Below are positions 8,681 to 17,898 of a stretch of DNA of 64,000 nt, one piece after another (the first letter of the stretch is position 1; each line of letters begins with the position of its first letter). Below the pieces are notes generated by a model. It made no database searches. It was not told the origin of the DNA and worked only from the letters and a program-made list of their open reading frames with translations. Source of the DNA: an uncultured Draconibacterium sp. (GTDB taxonomy: Bacteria > Bacteroidota > Bacteroidia > Bacteroidales > Prolixibacteraceae); contig NZ_OY781365.1 in NCBI RefSeq assembly GCF_963676815.1, forward strand, positions 124,001 through 188,000, written 5' to 3'. A program made the position numbers and the translations under genes.

Positions 8681-10012
8681 ATGTTGAAGACGTTCAAAAT
8701 AGGCGGAGTACATCCTCCCGAAAATAAGTTATCAAAAGATAAAAAGATCGAGGTCCTGCCACTTCCAAAAACAGTGTTTATCCCGGTTGCCCAGCACATT
8801 GGTGCGCCATCTATTCCGGTAGTAAAAAAAGGCGACGAGGTAAAAGTAGGACAGGTAATTGCACAAAGCAGCAGTTTTGTTTCTACAAACATTCACTCAT
8901 CGGTATCAGGTAAAGTTACCAAGGTTGATTTTTCAGCCGACAGTTCGGGTTATCCGAAACAAGGTATTTTTATTGCTGTTGATGGCGATGAATGGATTGA
9001 AGGTATCGACCGCTCGGAAGATTTAGTAAAAGAAATTTCAATTGACGGACCTGAAATCGTGAAAAAGATTCAGGATGCCGGAATCGTTGGATTGGGTGGT
9101 GCAACCTTCCCTACCCACGTAAAACTGGTGCCGCCAAAAGGAATGAAAGCCGAGGTGCTGTTGCTTAACGGCGTGGAGTGCGAACCTTACCTGACATCGG
9201 ACCACCGTTTGATGTTGGAAAAAGCCGACGAAATAATGGTTGGAATCCAGTTGCTGATGAAAGCAATGGGTGTTGACAAAGCCGTTATCGGTATTGAAAA
9301 TAACAAGCCCGACGCGATTAAACTGCTGAATGAAAAATGCAGCGCTTATAAAGGCGTGAGCGTTCAGCCACTTAAAGTTCAATACCCGCAGGGAGGTGAA
9401 AAACAACTCATCAATGCTGTTACAGGAAAAGAAGTTCCTTCGGGTGCTCTGCCAATTGCAGTTGGTGCAGTGGTAAGCAACGTAGGTACTGCTTTTGCCG
9501 TTTACGAAGCCATTCAGAAAAACAAACCATTGTTTGAGCGCGTGGTTACCGTAACCGGAAAAGGCGTTGAAAAACCATCGAACTTTTTGGTTCGCGTTGG
9601 TACTGCCACATCAGAATTGATTGAAGCAGCCGGCGGTCTTCCTGAGAATACAGGTAAAATTATCAGTGGTGGTCCGATGATGGGACGCGCCATTGCATCG
9701 CTCGACGTCCCGGTAACAAAAGGGACTTCAGGACTTCTTCTGATGCAAGAAGAAGAAAGTAAACGCGAAGAAATACAAGCTTGTATTCGCTGCTCTCGTT
9801 GTACATCGGTTTGCCCGATGGGACTGGAGCCTTACCTGCTGATGACTTTAGGTGAAAAACAAATTTTCGATCGTGCAGAAAACGAACGCATAATGGATTG
9901 TATAGAATGTGGCTCGTGTAGTTACACTTGTCCGTCAAGCCGTCCGTTGCTCGATTATATCCGTTTTGGGAAAGGTAAAGTTGGAGCGATGATTCGTTCA
10001 CGTAAAAAATAA
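8681..10012 (+). CDS. rnfC: Rnf electron transport complex subunit C (NADH/FMN/Fe-S)
   Basis: The 443-residue peripheral subunit starts MLKTFKIGGVHPPENK, the typical RnfC opening. It carries a biotinyl-like hammerhead region (HSSVSGKV), the FMN/NADH-binding segment with GLGGATFPTHVK and LLNGVECEPYLTSDHR, a SLBB-like segment, and two [4Fe-4S] motifs beginning at C368 (CIRCSRCTSVCP) and C407 (CIECGSCSYTCP). Known role: it is the NAD(H)-reacting end of Rnf, reducing NAD+ with electrons from ferredoxin. Six bases separate it from rnfB. A 78-bp gap with a REP-like palindrome separates it from rnfD, the only long gap in the operon. Confidence 0.96.
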   Translation: MLKTFKIGGVHPPENKLSKDKKIEVLPLPKTVFIPVAQHIGAPSIPVVKKGDEVKVGQVIAQSSSFVSTNIHSSVSGKVTKVDFSADSSGYPKQGIFIAVDGDEWIEGIDRSEDLVKEISIDGPEIVKKIQDAGIVGLGGATFPTHVKLVPPKGMKAEVLLLNGVECEPYLTSDHRLMLEKADEIMVGIQLLMKAMGVDKAVIGIENNKPDAIKLLNEKCSAYKGVSVQPLKVQYPQGGEKQLINAVTGKEVPSGALPIAVGAVVSNVGTAFAVYEAIQKNKPLFERVVTVTGKGVEKPSNFLVRVGTATSELIEAAGGLPENTGKIISGGPMMGRAIASLDVPVTKGTSGLLLMQEEESKREEIQACIRCSRCTSVCPMGLEPYLLMTLGEKQIFDRAENERIMDCIECGSCSYTCPSSRPLLDYIRFGKGKVGAMIRSRKK

Positions 10013-10025
10013 AAATCAAACCAAT

Positions 10026-10061
10026 CGTCATCCTGTCTGTCAACCGACAAATAGAAATGAC
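10026..10061. repeat. REP-like palindrome in the rnfC-rnfD gap
   Basis: Nested inverted repeats: outer GTCAT/ATGAC, inner CTGTCTGTC/GACAAATAG (seven of nine pairs) around an AACC loop. It resembles the dispersed 'GTCATCCTG...' palindromes common between Bacteroidota genes. Lying inside an operon, it could form an mRNA hairpin between rnfC and rnfD. Confidence 0.55.
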
Positions 10062-10090
10062 AAGAAGAAAGAAAAACAAACAGCTGAGTA

Positions 10091-11068
10091 ATGAGTAAAT
10101 TATTAACAGTTTCACCATCACCGCACGTTCATTCGAGCGAATCAACCCAGAAGATTATGCTTCGGGTGGTTTATGCGATGATTCCGGCCATGCTTTGGGG
10201 TATTTATATGTTTGGCCTCGATGCCGTTCGGGTTGGATTAATTTCAATCCTGTCGTGCCTGGCCATTGAATTCCTCATTCAAAAATATATAATGAAGGTA
10301 AAACCAAGTATTACCGACGGATCGGCATTGATCACCGGTGTGCTTTTGGCTTTTAATGTGCCGGTAAGCCTTCCGTGGTGGATTATAATTATTGGCGCAA
10401 TTGCAGCCATGGGAGTTGGCAAACTTTCGTTCGGAGGTTTAGGATCAAATGTATTTAACCCGGCTTTGGTAGGTAGGGTTTTCCTGTTGATCTCGTTCCC
10501 GGTGCAAATGACATCGTGGCCTGCAACCCGCATGATGAGTGTTGATACAGTTTCAGCAGCTACACCGCTGGCAGTAATTAAAGAAGGTATTAAAAACGGC
10601 ATTCCGGTTTCGCAACTTGAGGGCCTGCCCGATTTATCTCATATGGCCATTGGTTTTAACAATGGTTCGATGGGTGAAATCTCAGCAATATTATTGATTA
10701 TCGGTGGTTTGTACATGCTATGGAAAAAAGTAATTACCTGGCAAACGCCGGTTTCAATTATACTTACTGTTATTGCAGTTTCTGGTATTTTCTGGGTGAT
10801 AAATCCGGAAATGTATGTTAACCCGGTTTACCACATTTTTACAGGAGGATTAATGCTGGGAGCTATATTTATGGCAACCGATATGGTAACTTCTCCAATG
10901 ACCGGAAAAGGTCAACTGATTTACGGTGTTGGAATAGGTTTGATCACGATCTCCATTCGTATGTTTGGCGCTTATCCCGAAGGAATTTCGTTCGCAATTC
11001 TGATTATGAATGCGTTTGTGCCACTGATCAACATGTATGTTAAACCTAAACGATTTGGAGGACAGTAA
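10091..11068 (+). CDS. rnfD: Rnf electron transport complex subunit D (FMN-bound membrane subunit)
   Basis: The 325-residue polytopic membrane protein opens with VSPSPHVHS, the conserved RnfD/NqrB N-terminus. It has multiple hydrophobic helices and the flavinylation motif SAAT, with Thr158 as the likely phosphoester FMN attachment site (equivalent to SGAT in NqrB/RnfD). Conserved segments include DGSALITGVLLAFNVP and GGLGSNVFNPALVGR. Known role: with RnfG, E and A it couples electron flow to ion translocation. It ends 1 nt before the rnfG start. An ApbE-type flavin transferase would be needed but is not in this window. Confidence 0.95.
   Translation: MSKLLTVSPSPHVHSSESTQKIMLRVVYAMIPAMLWGIYMFGLDAVRVGLISILSCLAIEFLIQKYIMKVKPSITDGSALITGVLLAFNVPVSLPWWIIIIGAIAAMGVGKLSFGGLGSNVFNPALVGRVFLLISFPVQMTSWPATRMMSVDTVSAATPLAVIKEGIKNGIPVSQLEGLPDLSHMAIGFNNGSMGEISAILLIIGGLYMLWKKVITWQTPVSIILTVIAVSGIFWVINPEMYVNPVYHIFTGGLMLGAIFMATDMVTSPMTGKGQLIYGVGIGLITISIRMFGAYPEGISFAILIMNAFVPLINMYVKPKRFGGQ
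11057..11061 (+). promoter_or_regulatory. Shine-Dalgarno GGAGG deciding the rnfG start
   Basis: GGAGG lies 8 nt before the ATG at 11070, within the last codons of rnfD. This supports 11070 over the in-frame TTG 33 bases upstream. Confidence 0.7.
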
Positions 11069-11069
11069 A

Positions 11070-11672
11070 ATGGCAAAACGAGAATCGAGTTTTATAAATA
11101 TGGTGCTTACACTTGTTCTGGTAACAGGTATTGCTGCTGCAGTTTTGGGATTTGTGTACGATTTTACGAAAGGCCCAATCGAAGTAGCAAAATTGAAAGC
11201 ACAAACCGAGGCAATAAAAACAGTATTGCCCGAATTTGACGAGTTGGGAGAAACAATGGTAGTAAGTCCGGGTGAAGGACAAGACTCTTTGGAATTTTTC
11301 CCTGCCTACAAAAATGGAGAACTGGTAGGAACAGCCATAAAGACTTATACAAAGAGTGGTTTTAGCGGATTCATTTCTATTATGGCTGGTATTGATAAAG
11401 ACGGTAACTTTTCGGGGTACTCCGTTTTGGAACATGCAGAAACACCAGGGTTGGGATCAAAAATGGGTGTTTGGTTCAACAATCCTGAAAAACCAAATCA
11501 ATATATAATTGGTAAAAATCCGGAAACGACCAATTTTACCGTGTCGAAAGACGGAGGAGACATCGACGCGATTACGGCCTCTACAATTAGCTCTCGCGCT
11601 TTTCTTGATGCATTAGGAAGAGCATACAGTACTTACGAAGACAATAAAACCACCGGAGATTCCGGACAATAA
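11070..11672 (+). CDS. rnfG: Rnf electron transport complex subunit G (covalent FMN)
   Basis: The 200-residue protein has one N-terminal membrane helix (residues 9-29) and an extracytoplasmic FMN-binding domain. The flavinylation motif near the C-terminus is ITASTISS, with Thr172 in the position of the FMN-bound threonine of NqrC/RnfG. The SGAT consensus is altered to TAST. The preceding LEHAETPGLGSKM matches the conserved family core. The start at 11070 is fixed by a GGAGG eight bases upstream. Known role: it mediates electron transfer within the membrane arm of Rnf. Confidence 0.95.
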   Translation: MAKRESSFINMVLTLVLVTGIAAAVLGFVYDFTKGPIEVAKLKAQTEAIKTVLPEFDELGETMVVSPGEGQDSLEFFPAYKNGELVGTAIKTYTKSGFSGFISIMAGIDKDGNFSGYSVLEHAETPGLGSKMGVWFNNPEKPNQYIIGKNPETTNFTVSKDGGDIDAITASTISSRAFLDALGRAYSTYEDNKTTGDSGQ

Positions 11673-11681
11673 TTTCGTGTT

Positions 11682-12266
11682 ATGAATCAGTGGAAAAATT
11701 TTACAAAAGGTTTTATAAAGGAAAATCCGGTATTTGTTCTGGTACTCGGAATGTGCCCTACTCTTGGGGTAACATCATCGGCCATTAACGGGCTGGGAAT
11801 GGGATTGGCAACAACATTTGTTTTAATGATGTCGAACATTGTTATCTCGTTGGTAAAGAATGTCATTCCTGAGAAAGTCAGAATTCCGAGTTTTATTGTA
11901 ATTATTGCTGCGTTTGTTACGGTTGTACAATTATTGATGCAGGCTTTTGTTCCTGCGCTGTACAAAAGCCTCGGGCTGTTTATTCCGTTAATCGTGGTAA
12001 ACTGTATTGTTCTGGGTCGTGCTGAAGCTTTCGCATCCAAAAACAACGTTGGATCTTCAGCAATCGACGGACTTGGAATTGGACTGGGATTTACCTTCGC
12101 CCTTGTTTTACTCGGAAGTATCAGAGAAATACTGGGAAGCGGTAAACTTTTCAATATTACCATTTATCCCGAGAATTACGTAACACTTGTGTTTGTGCTG
12201 GCACCCGGAGCATTTATCGTTTTGGGATACCTGATTGCATTGATCAACCGAATGAAAAAGAATTAG
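11682..12266 (+). CDS. rnfE: Rnf electron transport complex subunit E
   Basis: The 194-residue integral membrane protein has about six hydrophobic segments. It has the family openings KGFIKENPVFVLVLGMCPTLGVT and LGLFIPLIVVNCIVLGRAEAFA. RnfE and RnfA are homologous and related to NqrD/NqrE; together they hold an Fe-S centre in the membrane, using the conserved cysteines seen here in GMCPTLG and VNCIVLG. It lies 9 nt after rnfG and 11 nt before rnfA. Confidence 0.95.
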   Translation: MNQWKNFTKGFIKENPVFVLVLGMCPTLGVTSSAINGLGMGLATTFVLMMSNIVISLVKNVIPEKVRIPSFIVIIAAFVTVVQLLMQAFVPALYKSLGLFIPLIVVNCIVLGRAEAFASKNNVGSSAIDGLGIGLGFTFALVLLGSIREILGSGKLFNITIYPENYVTLVFVLAPGAFIVLGYLIALINRMKKN

Positions 12267-12277
12267 GAGGATAAAAA

Positions 12278-12850
12278 ATGAACTATTTAGTAATTGTAAT
12301 AGGCGCCATACTTGTAAACAACATTGTATTAATGCAGTTTTTAGGAATTTGCCCGTTTTTGGGTGTTTCCAAAAAAGTGTCGACCGGTATTGGTATGACC
12401 GGCGCCGTTGCCTTTGTAATGATTCTGGCAACAATTGTAACTTACCTGATACAAAATTATGTGCTTGAAAAATTCGGATTAGGATTTTTGCAAACCATAG
12501 CCTTTATTCTGGTAATCGCGTCGTTGGTGCAAATGGTGGAGATCATCCTGAAAAAAGTAAGTCCACCGCTGTACCAGGCACTGGGAATTTTCCTGCCGCT
12601 TATTACAACAAACTGTGCAATTTTAGGTGTTGCTATTTTAACTGTGCAAAACGAATTTAACCTGTTGGAAGGTGTGATATTTTCGACTTCGCATGCTATA
12701 GGTTTTGGACTGGCGCTGATCATTTTTGCCGGTATTCGCGAGCACCTCGATCTGCAAGATGTACCAAAAGGATTAAAAGGTACTCCAATTGCGTTAATCG
12801 CTGCAGGTATTCTTGCAATGGCTTTTATGGGATTCTCTGGCTTAGTGTAA
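12278..12850 (+). CDS. rnfA: Rnf electron transport complex subunit A
   Basis: The 190-residue polytopic protein matches RnfA/NqrE: NNIVLMQFLGICPFLGVSKKV near the start and IFLPLITTNCAILGVAI centrally, each holding one of the cysteines that coordinate the intramembrane iron centre shared with RnfE. A strong GGAGG (12266-12270) precedes the ATG. It is the last gene of the operon; the following gene has its own candidate promoter. No strong hairpin terminator is visible after the stop. Confidence 0.95.
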   Translation: MNYLVIVIGAILVNNIVLMQFLGICPFLGVSKKVSTGIGMTGAVAFVMILATIVTYLIQNYVLEKFGLGFLQTIAFILVIASLVQMVEIILKKVSPPLYQALGIFLPLITTNCAILGVAILTVQNEFNLLEGVIFSTSHAIGFGLALIIFAGIREHLDLQDVPKGLKGTPIALIAAGILAMAFMGFSGLV

Positions 12851-12935
12851 GTTAGTTTTAGATTAACCCAATATTAACCATTTATGATTTTTGTCATACA
12901 GACAAAATAAACATGCACACCTTACACAAATTTAT

Positions 12936-12943
12936 TAAATTTG
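12936..12943 (+). promoter_or_regulatory. Candidate -7 box (TAAATTTG) for the AAA ATPase gene
   Basis: It matches TAnnTTTG, 55 nt before the TTG start at 12998, in the 147-bp gap after rnfA. No convincing -33 TTTG is seen at standard spacing. Confidence 0.35.
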
Positions 12944-12997
12944 CTATGTGGAGATTACAAAATCAACACTACTCAATTTAATCTAAAATCGTAAACA

Positions 12998-14179
12998 TTG
13001 GAATTTTTTCAACAAGTACATAAATCATTACTTCAGGGTTCTAAAGATACCATCCAGCGAGAGCTGATGAACAGTATCGATTGGAATCAAAGGCTCATCT
13101 GTATAAAGGGATTCAGGAGCGTTGGAAAAACAACTTTTTTGCTCGATTATATAAAAACGTATCACCCCGACAGCAACGATGTTCTGTATCTTAACCTGAA
13201 TAATTTTTATTTCACAAAACGTAAAATCAGTTCGTTTGCCGACGAATTTGCAAAGCGTGGAGGAAAATTATTGTTGCTCGATCAGATACAGAAGTATCCT
13301 GACTGGTCGGCCGATTTACGAAAATGCCTGGATGAAATTCCGGACCTGAAGATAATTTTTACATCGTCTCCGGTATTACGAATCACCGAAGACAATCCAG
13401 ATCTGGAAGGGATTGCCAATATCTATCACCTTGAAGGATTATCATTTCGTGAATACCTGAATTATCAAACCAAAAGCAATTTTAAAGCATACACTTTTGA
13501 GGAGATATTGAAAAACCATGAAGAAATTGCCCAAAAAGTTGTTGACCAAATCAGGCCTCTGGCTTTTTTCGACGACTATTTGAAAAACGGCTATTTCCCC
13601 TATCACATTCACGATGAGAATTTTTATATCGACAAGTTGTTAAAGAATATCAACCTGGCCCTTGAGATTGATGTACCATACATCAACCAGATTGAATTTA
13701 AATACCTTCCAAAACTCAGAAAGCTGTTGCACATCATTGCTTCAGAAACGCCTTTTACTCCAAATGTTAGTAAATTAGCAACTTCGGTTGAAACGTCGCG
13801 TGCAACAATTATGAATTACCTGAAATATTTGAAGCATGCCCGATTGATCAACTTGCTATACGAGAATGGTGGAAGCGACGACGACCAGATGAAGAAGCCG
13901 GACAAAGTGTACATGCACAATACAAACCTGCTAAACGCTATTGCTCCGAATAACTACGATAAAGCCACGGTTCGACAAACGTTCTTTTATAACCAGGTAG
14001 GTTATGTGTGCCAGCTGGCAAAATCGCCGGTTGCCGATTTTTGTGTCAACGGTAAATACAAATTTAATGTTGGCGGACGAAAACTGAAACCGGAAAAAGG
14101 AATTTACGCCGCATCAGATGTAATTGAGGTTGGCGAAGGAAACAAAATTCCGTTGTGGCTCTTTGGATTCCTGTACTAG
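12998..14179 (+). CDS. AAA family ATPase of the ATP-binding/DUF4143 type
   Basis: The 393-residue protein starts at a TTG; no nearer ATG fits. The N-terminal P-loop is GFRSVGKT (residues 38-45). A hydrophobic Walker B strand ends LLLLDQIQKYPDW (D95, Q96). Most relatives have an acidic residue after the aspartate (DEVHKYP-like), so the usual catalytic glutamate appears replaced by glutamine. The C-terminal half has a winged-helix region (SKLATSVETSRATIMNYLKYLKHARLI) and a degenerate nuclease-like end (ADFCVNGKYKFNVGGRK), as in the DUF4143 family. Members of this family are widespread single-gene ATPases of unknown function. It sits alone between the rnf operon and nifJ, co-oriented with both. 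No functional link is proven. Confidence 0.85.
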   Translation: MEFFQQVHKSLLQGSKDTIQRELMNSIDWNQRLICIKGFRSVGKTTFLLDYIKTYHPDSNDVLYLNLNNFYFTKRKISSFADEFAKRGGKLLLLDQIQKYPDWSADLRKCLDEIPDLKIIFTSSPVLRITEDNPDLEGIANIYHLEGLSFREYLNYQTKSNFKAYTFEEILKNHEEIAQKVVDQIRPLAFFDDYLKNGYFPYHIHDENFYIDKLLKNINLALEIDVPYINQIEFKYLPKLRKLLHIIASETPFTPNVSKLATSVETSRATIMNYLKYLKHARLINLLYENGGSDDDQMKKPDKVYMHNTNLLNAIAPNNYDKATVRQTFFYNQVGYVCQLAKSPVADFCVNGKYKFNVGGRKLKPEKGIYAASDVIEVGEGNKIPLWLFGFLY

Positions 14180-14238
14180 TTACCGGATGTTGGATTAGAA
14201 TATCAATTTTAAACTAAATAAATTAAAGACGAATAAAG

Positions 14239-17200
14239 ATGGCAAAACAAAAAAAGATGGTTACATGTGACGGTAATTACGCTGCAGCGTATATGAGTTA
14301 CATGTTCAGCGAAGTCGCCTGTATTTATCCGATCACTCCGTCGTCAACCATGGCAGAGTATGTTGATGAATGGGCTGCGTTCGGAAAGAAAAATATGTTT
14401 GGTCGCCCTGTACGTTTGGCAGAAATGCAAAGTGAAGCCGGTGCTGCCGGTGCTGTTCACGGAGCACTGCAATCGGGTGCCTTAACTTCTACTTACACTG
14501 CATCACAAGGATTGTTATTAATGATCCCTAATATGTACAAAATTGCAGGTGAGTTATTACCAACAGTATTTCACGTAAGTGCACGTGCCTTAGCCGGTCA
14601 CGCATTATCGATCTTTGGCGACCACAGCGACGTTTACGCTGCCCGTCAAACAGGTTTTGCAATGTTGGCTTCAGGTTCGGTGCAAGAAGAAATGGACCTT
14701 GCAGGTGTTGCTCACTTAGCTACCCTGAAATCAAGAGTTCCTTTCCTTGCTTTCTTCGATGGATTCCGTACTTCACACGAAATTCAGAAAATTGAAGCTA
14801 TACAACAGGAAGACATTGTACCTTTGGTTGACATGGAAGCAATTCAGGAATTCCGCAATCGCGCGTTAAATCCAGAAAATCCTGTAACCCGCGGTACAGC
14901 TCAAAACCCAGATATTTTCTTCCAGGCAAAAGAATCAGCAAACAAATTTTACGATGCAGTTCCTGATATCGTAGCTGACTACATGGATGAGATCAGCAAA
15001 ATTACAGGTAGAACATACCGTCCTTTCACTTATTACGGTGCACCTGATGCTGAAAACGTAATTATTGCAATGGGTTCGGTTACTGAAACCATTAAAGAAA
15101 CTATCGACTACTTAACTGCTCAAGGTAAAAAAGTTGGTTTAATTTCGGTACACTTGTTCCGTCCATTCTCAGCAAAACACTTTGTTGAAGCATTACCTGA
15201 TTCAGTAAAACGTATTGCTGTATTAGACCGTGCTGCTGAGCCGGGATCAACCGGAGAGCCATTATTCCTTGATGTTCAATCACAATTCTACGGAAAAGAA
15301 AATGCTCCTGTAATTGTTGGTGGTCGTTACGGTTTAGGATCAAAAGATACTACTCCTTCACAAATTCTTTCAGTTTACGAAAACCTTGAAATGAGTGAGC
15401 CAAAAGGCAACTTCACAATCGGTATCGTTGATGATGTGACTTTCAAATCACTTCCAATGAAAGAAGAGATCAACATGACTCCGGAAGGAACTTACCAGGC
15501 TAAATTCTACGGTTTGGGTTCTGACGGTACTGTTGGTGCAAACAAAAACTCGATTAAAATTATTGGTGACGCAACAGATAAATCATGTCAGGGATACTTC
15601 CAGTACGACTCGAAAAAGTCGGGAGGTTTCACTTGTTCACACTTACGCTTCGGGGATAAACCAATCCGATCAACTTACCTTGTTACCACTCCTGACTTTG
15701 TTGCTTGTCACGTTCCGGCATATGTAAATATGTACGACGTGCTGAAAGGCCTGAAAAAAGGTGGTTCTTTCTTGCTGAACTCTATCAACGACGCAGAAGA
15801 AACCAAAAAGCAGTTGCCTGATGCAATGAAGAAATATTTGGCCGAGAACGAAATCAACTTCTACATCATTAACGGTACTAAACTGGGTGAAGAGATTGGT
15901 TTGGGAACTCGTACCAACACAATCATGCAGTCGGCTTTCTTTAAAATTACTGGTGTAATTCCTTACGAAATGGCTGTTGAGCAAATGAAAGCTGCCATTG
16001 TAAAATCGTACGGTAAAAAAGGTGAGCACATTGTAAACATGAACTACGCAGCGGTTGATGCCGGTGGTAAAAACGTAGTAAAAGTTGACGTTCCGGCAGA
16101 ATGGAAAGACATCGTTGTTGCTGAAGAAGCAGCGGTTGATGCCGATCGTCCGGAATACATTACAAAAGTGGTTGACGTAATCAACGCACAAAAAGGTGAC
16201 GATCTTCCTGTTTCTACTTTTGCAGGATCAGAAGATGGTCAATTCCCAATGGGAACTGCAGCTTACGAAAAACGTGGTATTGCAGTAAACGTTCCTGAAT
16301 GGCAGGTAGAAAACTGTATTCAGTGTAACCAATGTGCTTACGTTTGTCCTCACGCAGCTATTCGTCCGTTCCTGATGACTGAAGAAGAAGTTGCTGCTGC
16401 ACCTGCAGGAACTGAAACAAAAACAGCTACACCAGCCAAAGTATTTGGTGGATTGAATTTCCGTATCCAGGTATCGCCACTTGACTGTACAGGATGTGGT
16501 AACTGTGCCGATGTTTGTCCTTCGAAAGTTAAATCGCTAGTAATGAAGCCTCTTGCAACTCAGCAGGCTGAAGTTGGTCGCTGGGATTTCATGGACAAAA
16601 AAGTTACGGTTAAAGAAACTGTTGTTGACAAAACAAAATCAGTTAAAAACTCACAGTTCGCTCAGCCATTGTTCGAGTTCTCGGGAGCTTGTGCAGGTTG
16701 TGGTGAAACACCATACATTAAATTGATCACTCAGCTTTACGGTGAAAGAATGATGGTTGCCAACGCTACAGGTTGTTCTTCAATCTATGGTGGTTCTGCT
16801 CCGTCAACTCCTTACTGTAAACACAAAGAGTCTGGTCATGGTCCGGCATGGGCTAACTCACTGTTCGAAGACAACGCCGAGTACGGTTTTGGTTTCGCTG
16901 AAGGTGTTAGCGCACAACGCGACCGTATTGCCGAGATTATGACTACTGCCCTTTCAAATGGAGCTTCTGACGCTGAAAAAGAAGTATTTGGCGAATGGTT
17001 GGAGAAAAAAGACAATGCTGATGGTTCGGTAGTTGCTACCAACAAAGTATTGGATGTAATTAAAGACAGCGACAGCCAATATGCAAAAGACATCCTATCG
17101 TTGAAACAATACCTGGTTAAAAAATCAATTTGGGTATTCGGTGGCGACGGATGGGCATACGACATCGGTTACGGTGGTTTGGATCACGTAATGGCAAGCG

Positions 17201-17805
17201 GCGAAGATGTAAACGTATTGGTAATGGATACCGAGGTTTACTCTAACACCGGTGGTCAGTCGTCTAAATCAACTCCTGTAGGAGCAGTTGCTAAATTTGC
17301 TGCATCGGGTAAAAAAGTACGTAAAAAAGACCTTGGTGCAATGATGATGAGCTACGGTTACGTTTACGTTGCGCAAGTTGCAATGGGAGCTAACCAGTCG
17401 CAGTACTTCAAAGCATTGAAAGAAGCTGAGGCTTACCCGGGTCCTTCTATCATTATCGCTTATTCTCCATGTATCAACCACGGATTGCGTGCCAGCATGG
17501 GACGTACCCAGGAAGAGGAGAAAAAAGCTGTATCTTCAGGATACTGGCACTTGTTCCGCTACAATCCACTATTGGAAGACGAGGGCAAAAACCCATTCCA
17601 ACTGGATTCGAAAACACCGGAATGGAGCCAATTCCAGGAATTCCTAAATGGCGAGGTTCGTTATACTTCATTGAAGAAATCGTTCCCTGCTGAGGCTGAT
17701 GAATTGTTCGCAGCTGCTGAAGAAAACGCAAAATGGCGTTACGCTTCATACCAACGTATGGCAGCTATGGATTATTCAAAACCTGAAGAAGAAGGAGAAG
17801 AATAG
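14239..17805 (+). CDS. nifJ: Pyruvate:ferredoxin (flavodoxin) oxidoreductase
   Basis: The 1188-residue single-chain PFOR is full length. The N-terminal pyruvate-binding domain has ACIYPITPSSTMAEYVDEW. The ferredoxin domain has two [4Fe-4S] motifs starting at C693 (CIQCNQCAYVCP) and C750 (CTGCGNCADVCP). The C-terminal TPP domain has the proximal-cluster ACAGCGETPY (C818, C821) and the TPP/Mg2+ motif GDGWAYDIGYGGLDH, followed by MDTEVYSNTGGQSSKSTP. Reaction: pyruvate + CoA + oxidised ferredoxin to acetyl-CoA + CO2 + reduced ferredoxin, in the cytoplasm. Its product feeds the Rnf complex encoded upstream. Codon use is visibly more restricted than in neighbours (GGT, GTT, CGT, GAA dominate), suggesting high expression. 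A strong terminator follows. Confidence 0.97.
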   Translation: MAKQKKMVTCDGNYAAAYMSYMFSEVACIYPITPSSTMAEYVDEWAAFGKKNMFGRPVRLAEMQSEAGAAGAVHGALQSGALTSTYTASQGLLLMIPNMYKIAGELLPTVFHVSARALAGHALSIFGDHSDVYAARQTGFAMLASGSVQEEMDLAGVAHLATLKSRVPFLAFFDGFRTSHEIQKIEAIQQEDIVPLVDMEAIQEFRNRALNPENPVTRGTAQNPDIFFQAKESANKFYDAVPDIVADYMDEISKITGRTYRPFTYYGAPDAENVIIAMGSVTETIKETIDYLTAQGKKVGLISVHLFRPFSAKHFVEALPDSVKRIAVLDRAAEPGSTGEPLFLDVQSQFYGKENAPVIVGGRYGLGSKDTTPSQILSVYENLEMSEPKGNFTIGIVDDVTFKSLPMKEEINMTPEGTYQAKFYGLGSDGTVGANKNSIKIIGDATDKSCQGYFQYDSKKSGGFTCSHLRFGDKPIRSTYLVTTPDFVACHVPAYVNMYDVLKGLKKGGSFLLNSINDAEETKKQLPDAMKKYLAENEINFYIINGTKLGEEIGLGTRTNTIMQSAFFKITGVIPYEMAVEQMKAAIVKSYGKKGEHIVNMNYAAVDAGGKNVVKVDVPAEWKDIVVAEEAAVDADRPEYITKVVDVINAQKGDDLPVSTFAGSEDGQFPMGTAAYEKRGIAVNVPEWQVENCIQCNQCAYVCPHAAIRPFLMTEEEVAAAPAGTETKTATPAKVFGGLNFRIQVSPLDCTGCGNCADVCPSKVKSLVMKPLATQQAEVGRWDFMDKKVTVKETVVDKTKSVKNSQFAQPLFEFSGACAGCGETPYIKLITQLYGERMMVANATGCSSIYGGSAPSTPYCKHKESGHGPAWANSLFEDNAEYGFGFAEGVSAQRDRIAEIMTTALSNGASDAEKEVFGEWLEKKDNADGSVVATNKVLDVIKDSDSQYAKDILSLKQYLVKKSIWVFGGDGWAYDIGYGGLDHVMASGEDVNVLVMDTEVYSNTGGQSSKSTPVGAVAKFAASGKKVRKKDLGAMMMSYGYVYVAQVAMGANQSQYFKALKEAEAYPGPSIIIAYSPCINHGLRASMGRTQEEEKKAVSSGYWHLFRYNPLLEDEGKNPFQLDSKTPEWSQFQEFLNGEVRYTSLKKSFPAEADELFAAAEENAKWRYASYQRMAAMDYSKPEEEGEE

Positions 17806-17825
17806 AAATTATTCGAGCTATATAG

Positions 17826-17860
17826 AAAAGCCGCTTCGTTTTTGAAGCGGCTTTTTTTTT
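17826..17860 (+). terminator. Rho-independent terminator after nifJ
   Basis: AAAGCCGCTTC, a GTTTTT loop and GAAGCGGCTTT, followed by a run of T. Its position 20 nt after the nifJ stop is ideal. It can act in reverse for the convergent lipoprotein gene. Confidence 0.9.
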
Positions 17861-17898
17861 GCCTCTCTTCTCCTTTCCTAACGAGGGCTAGTTAGCCG

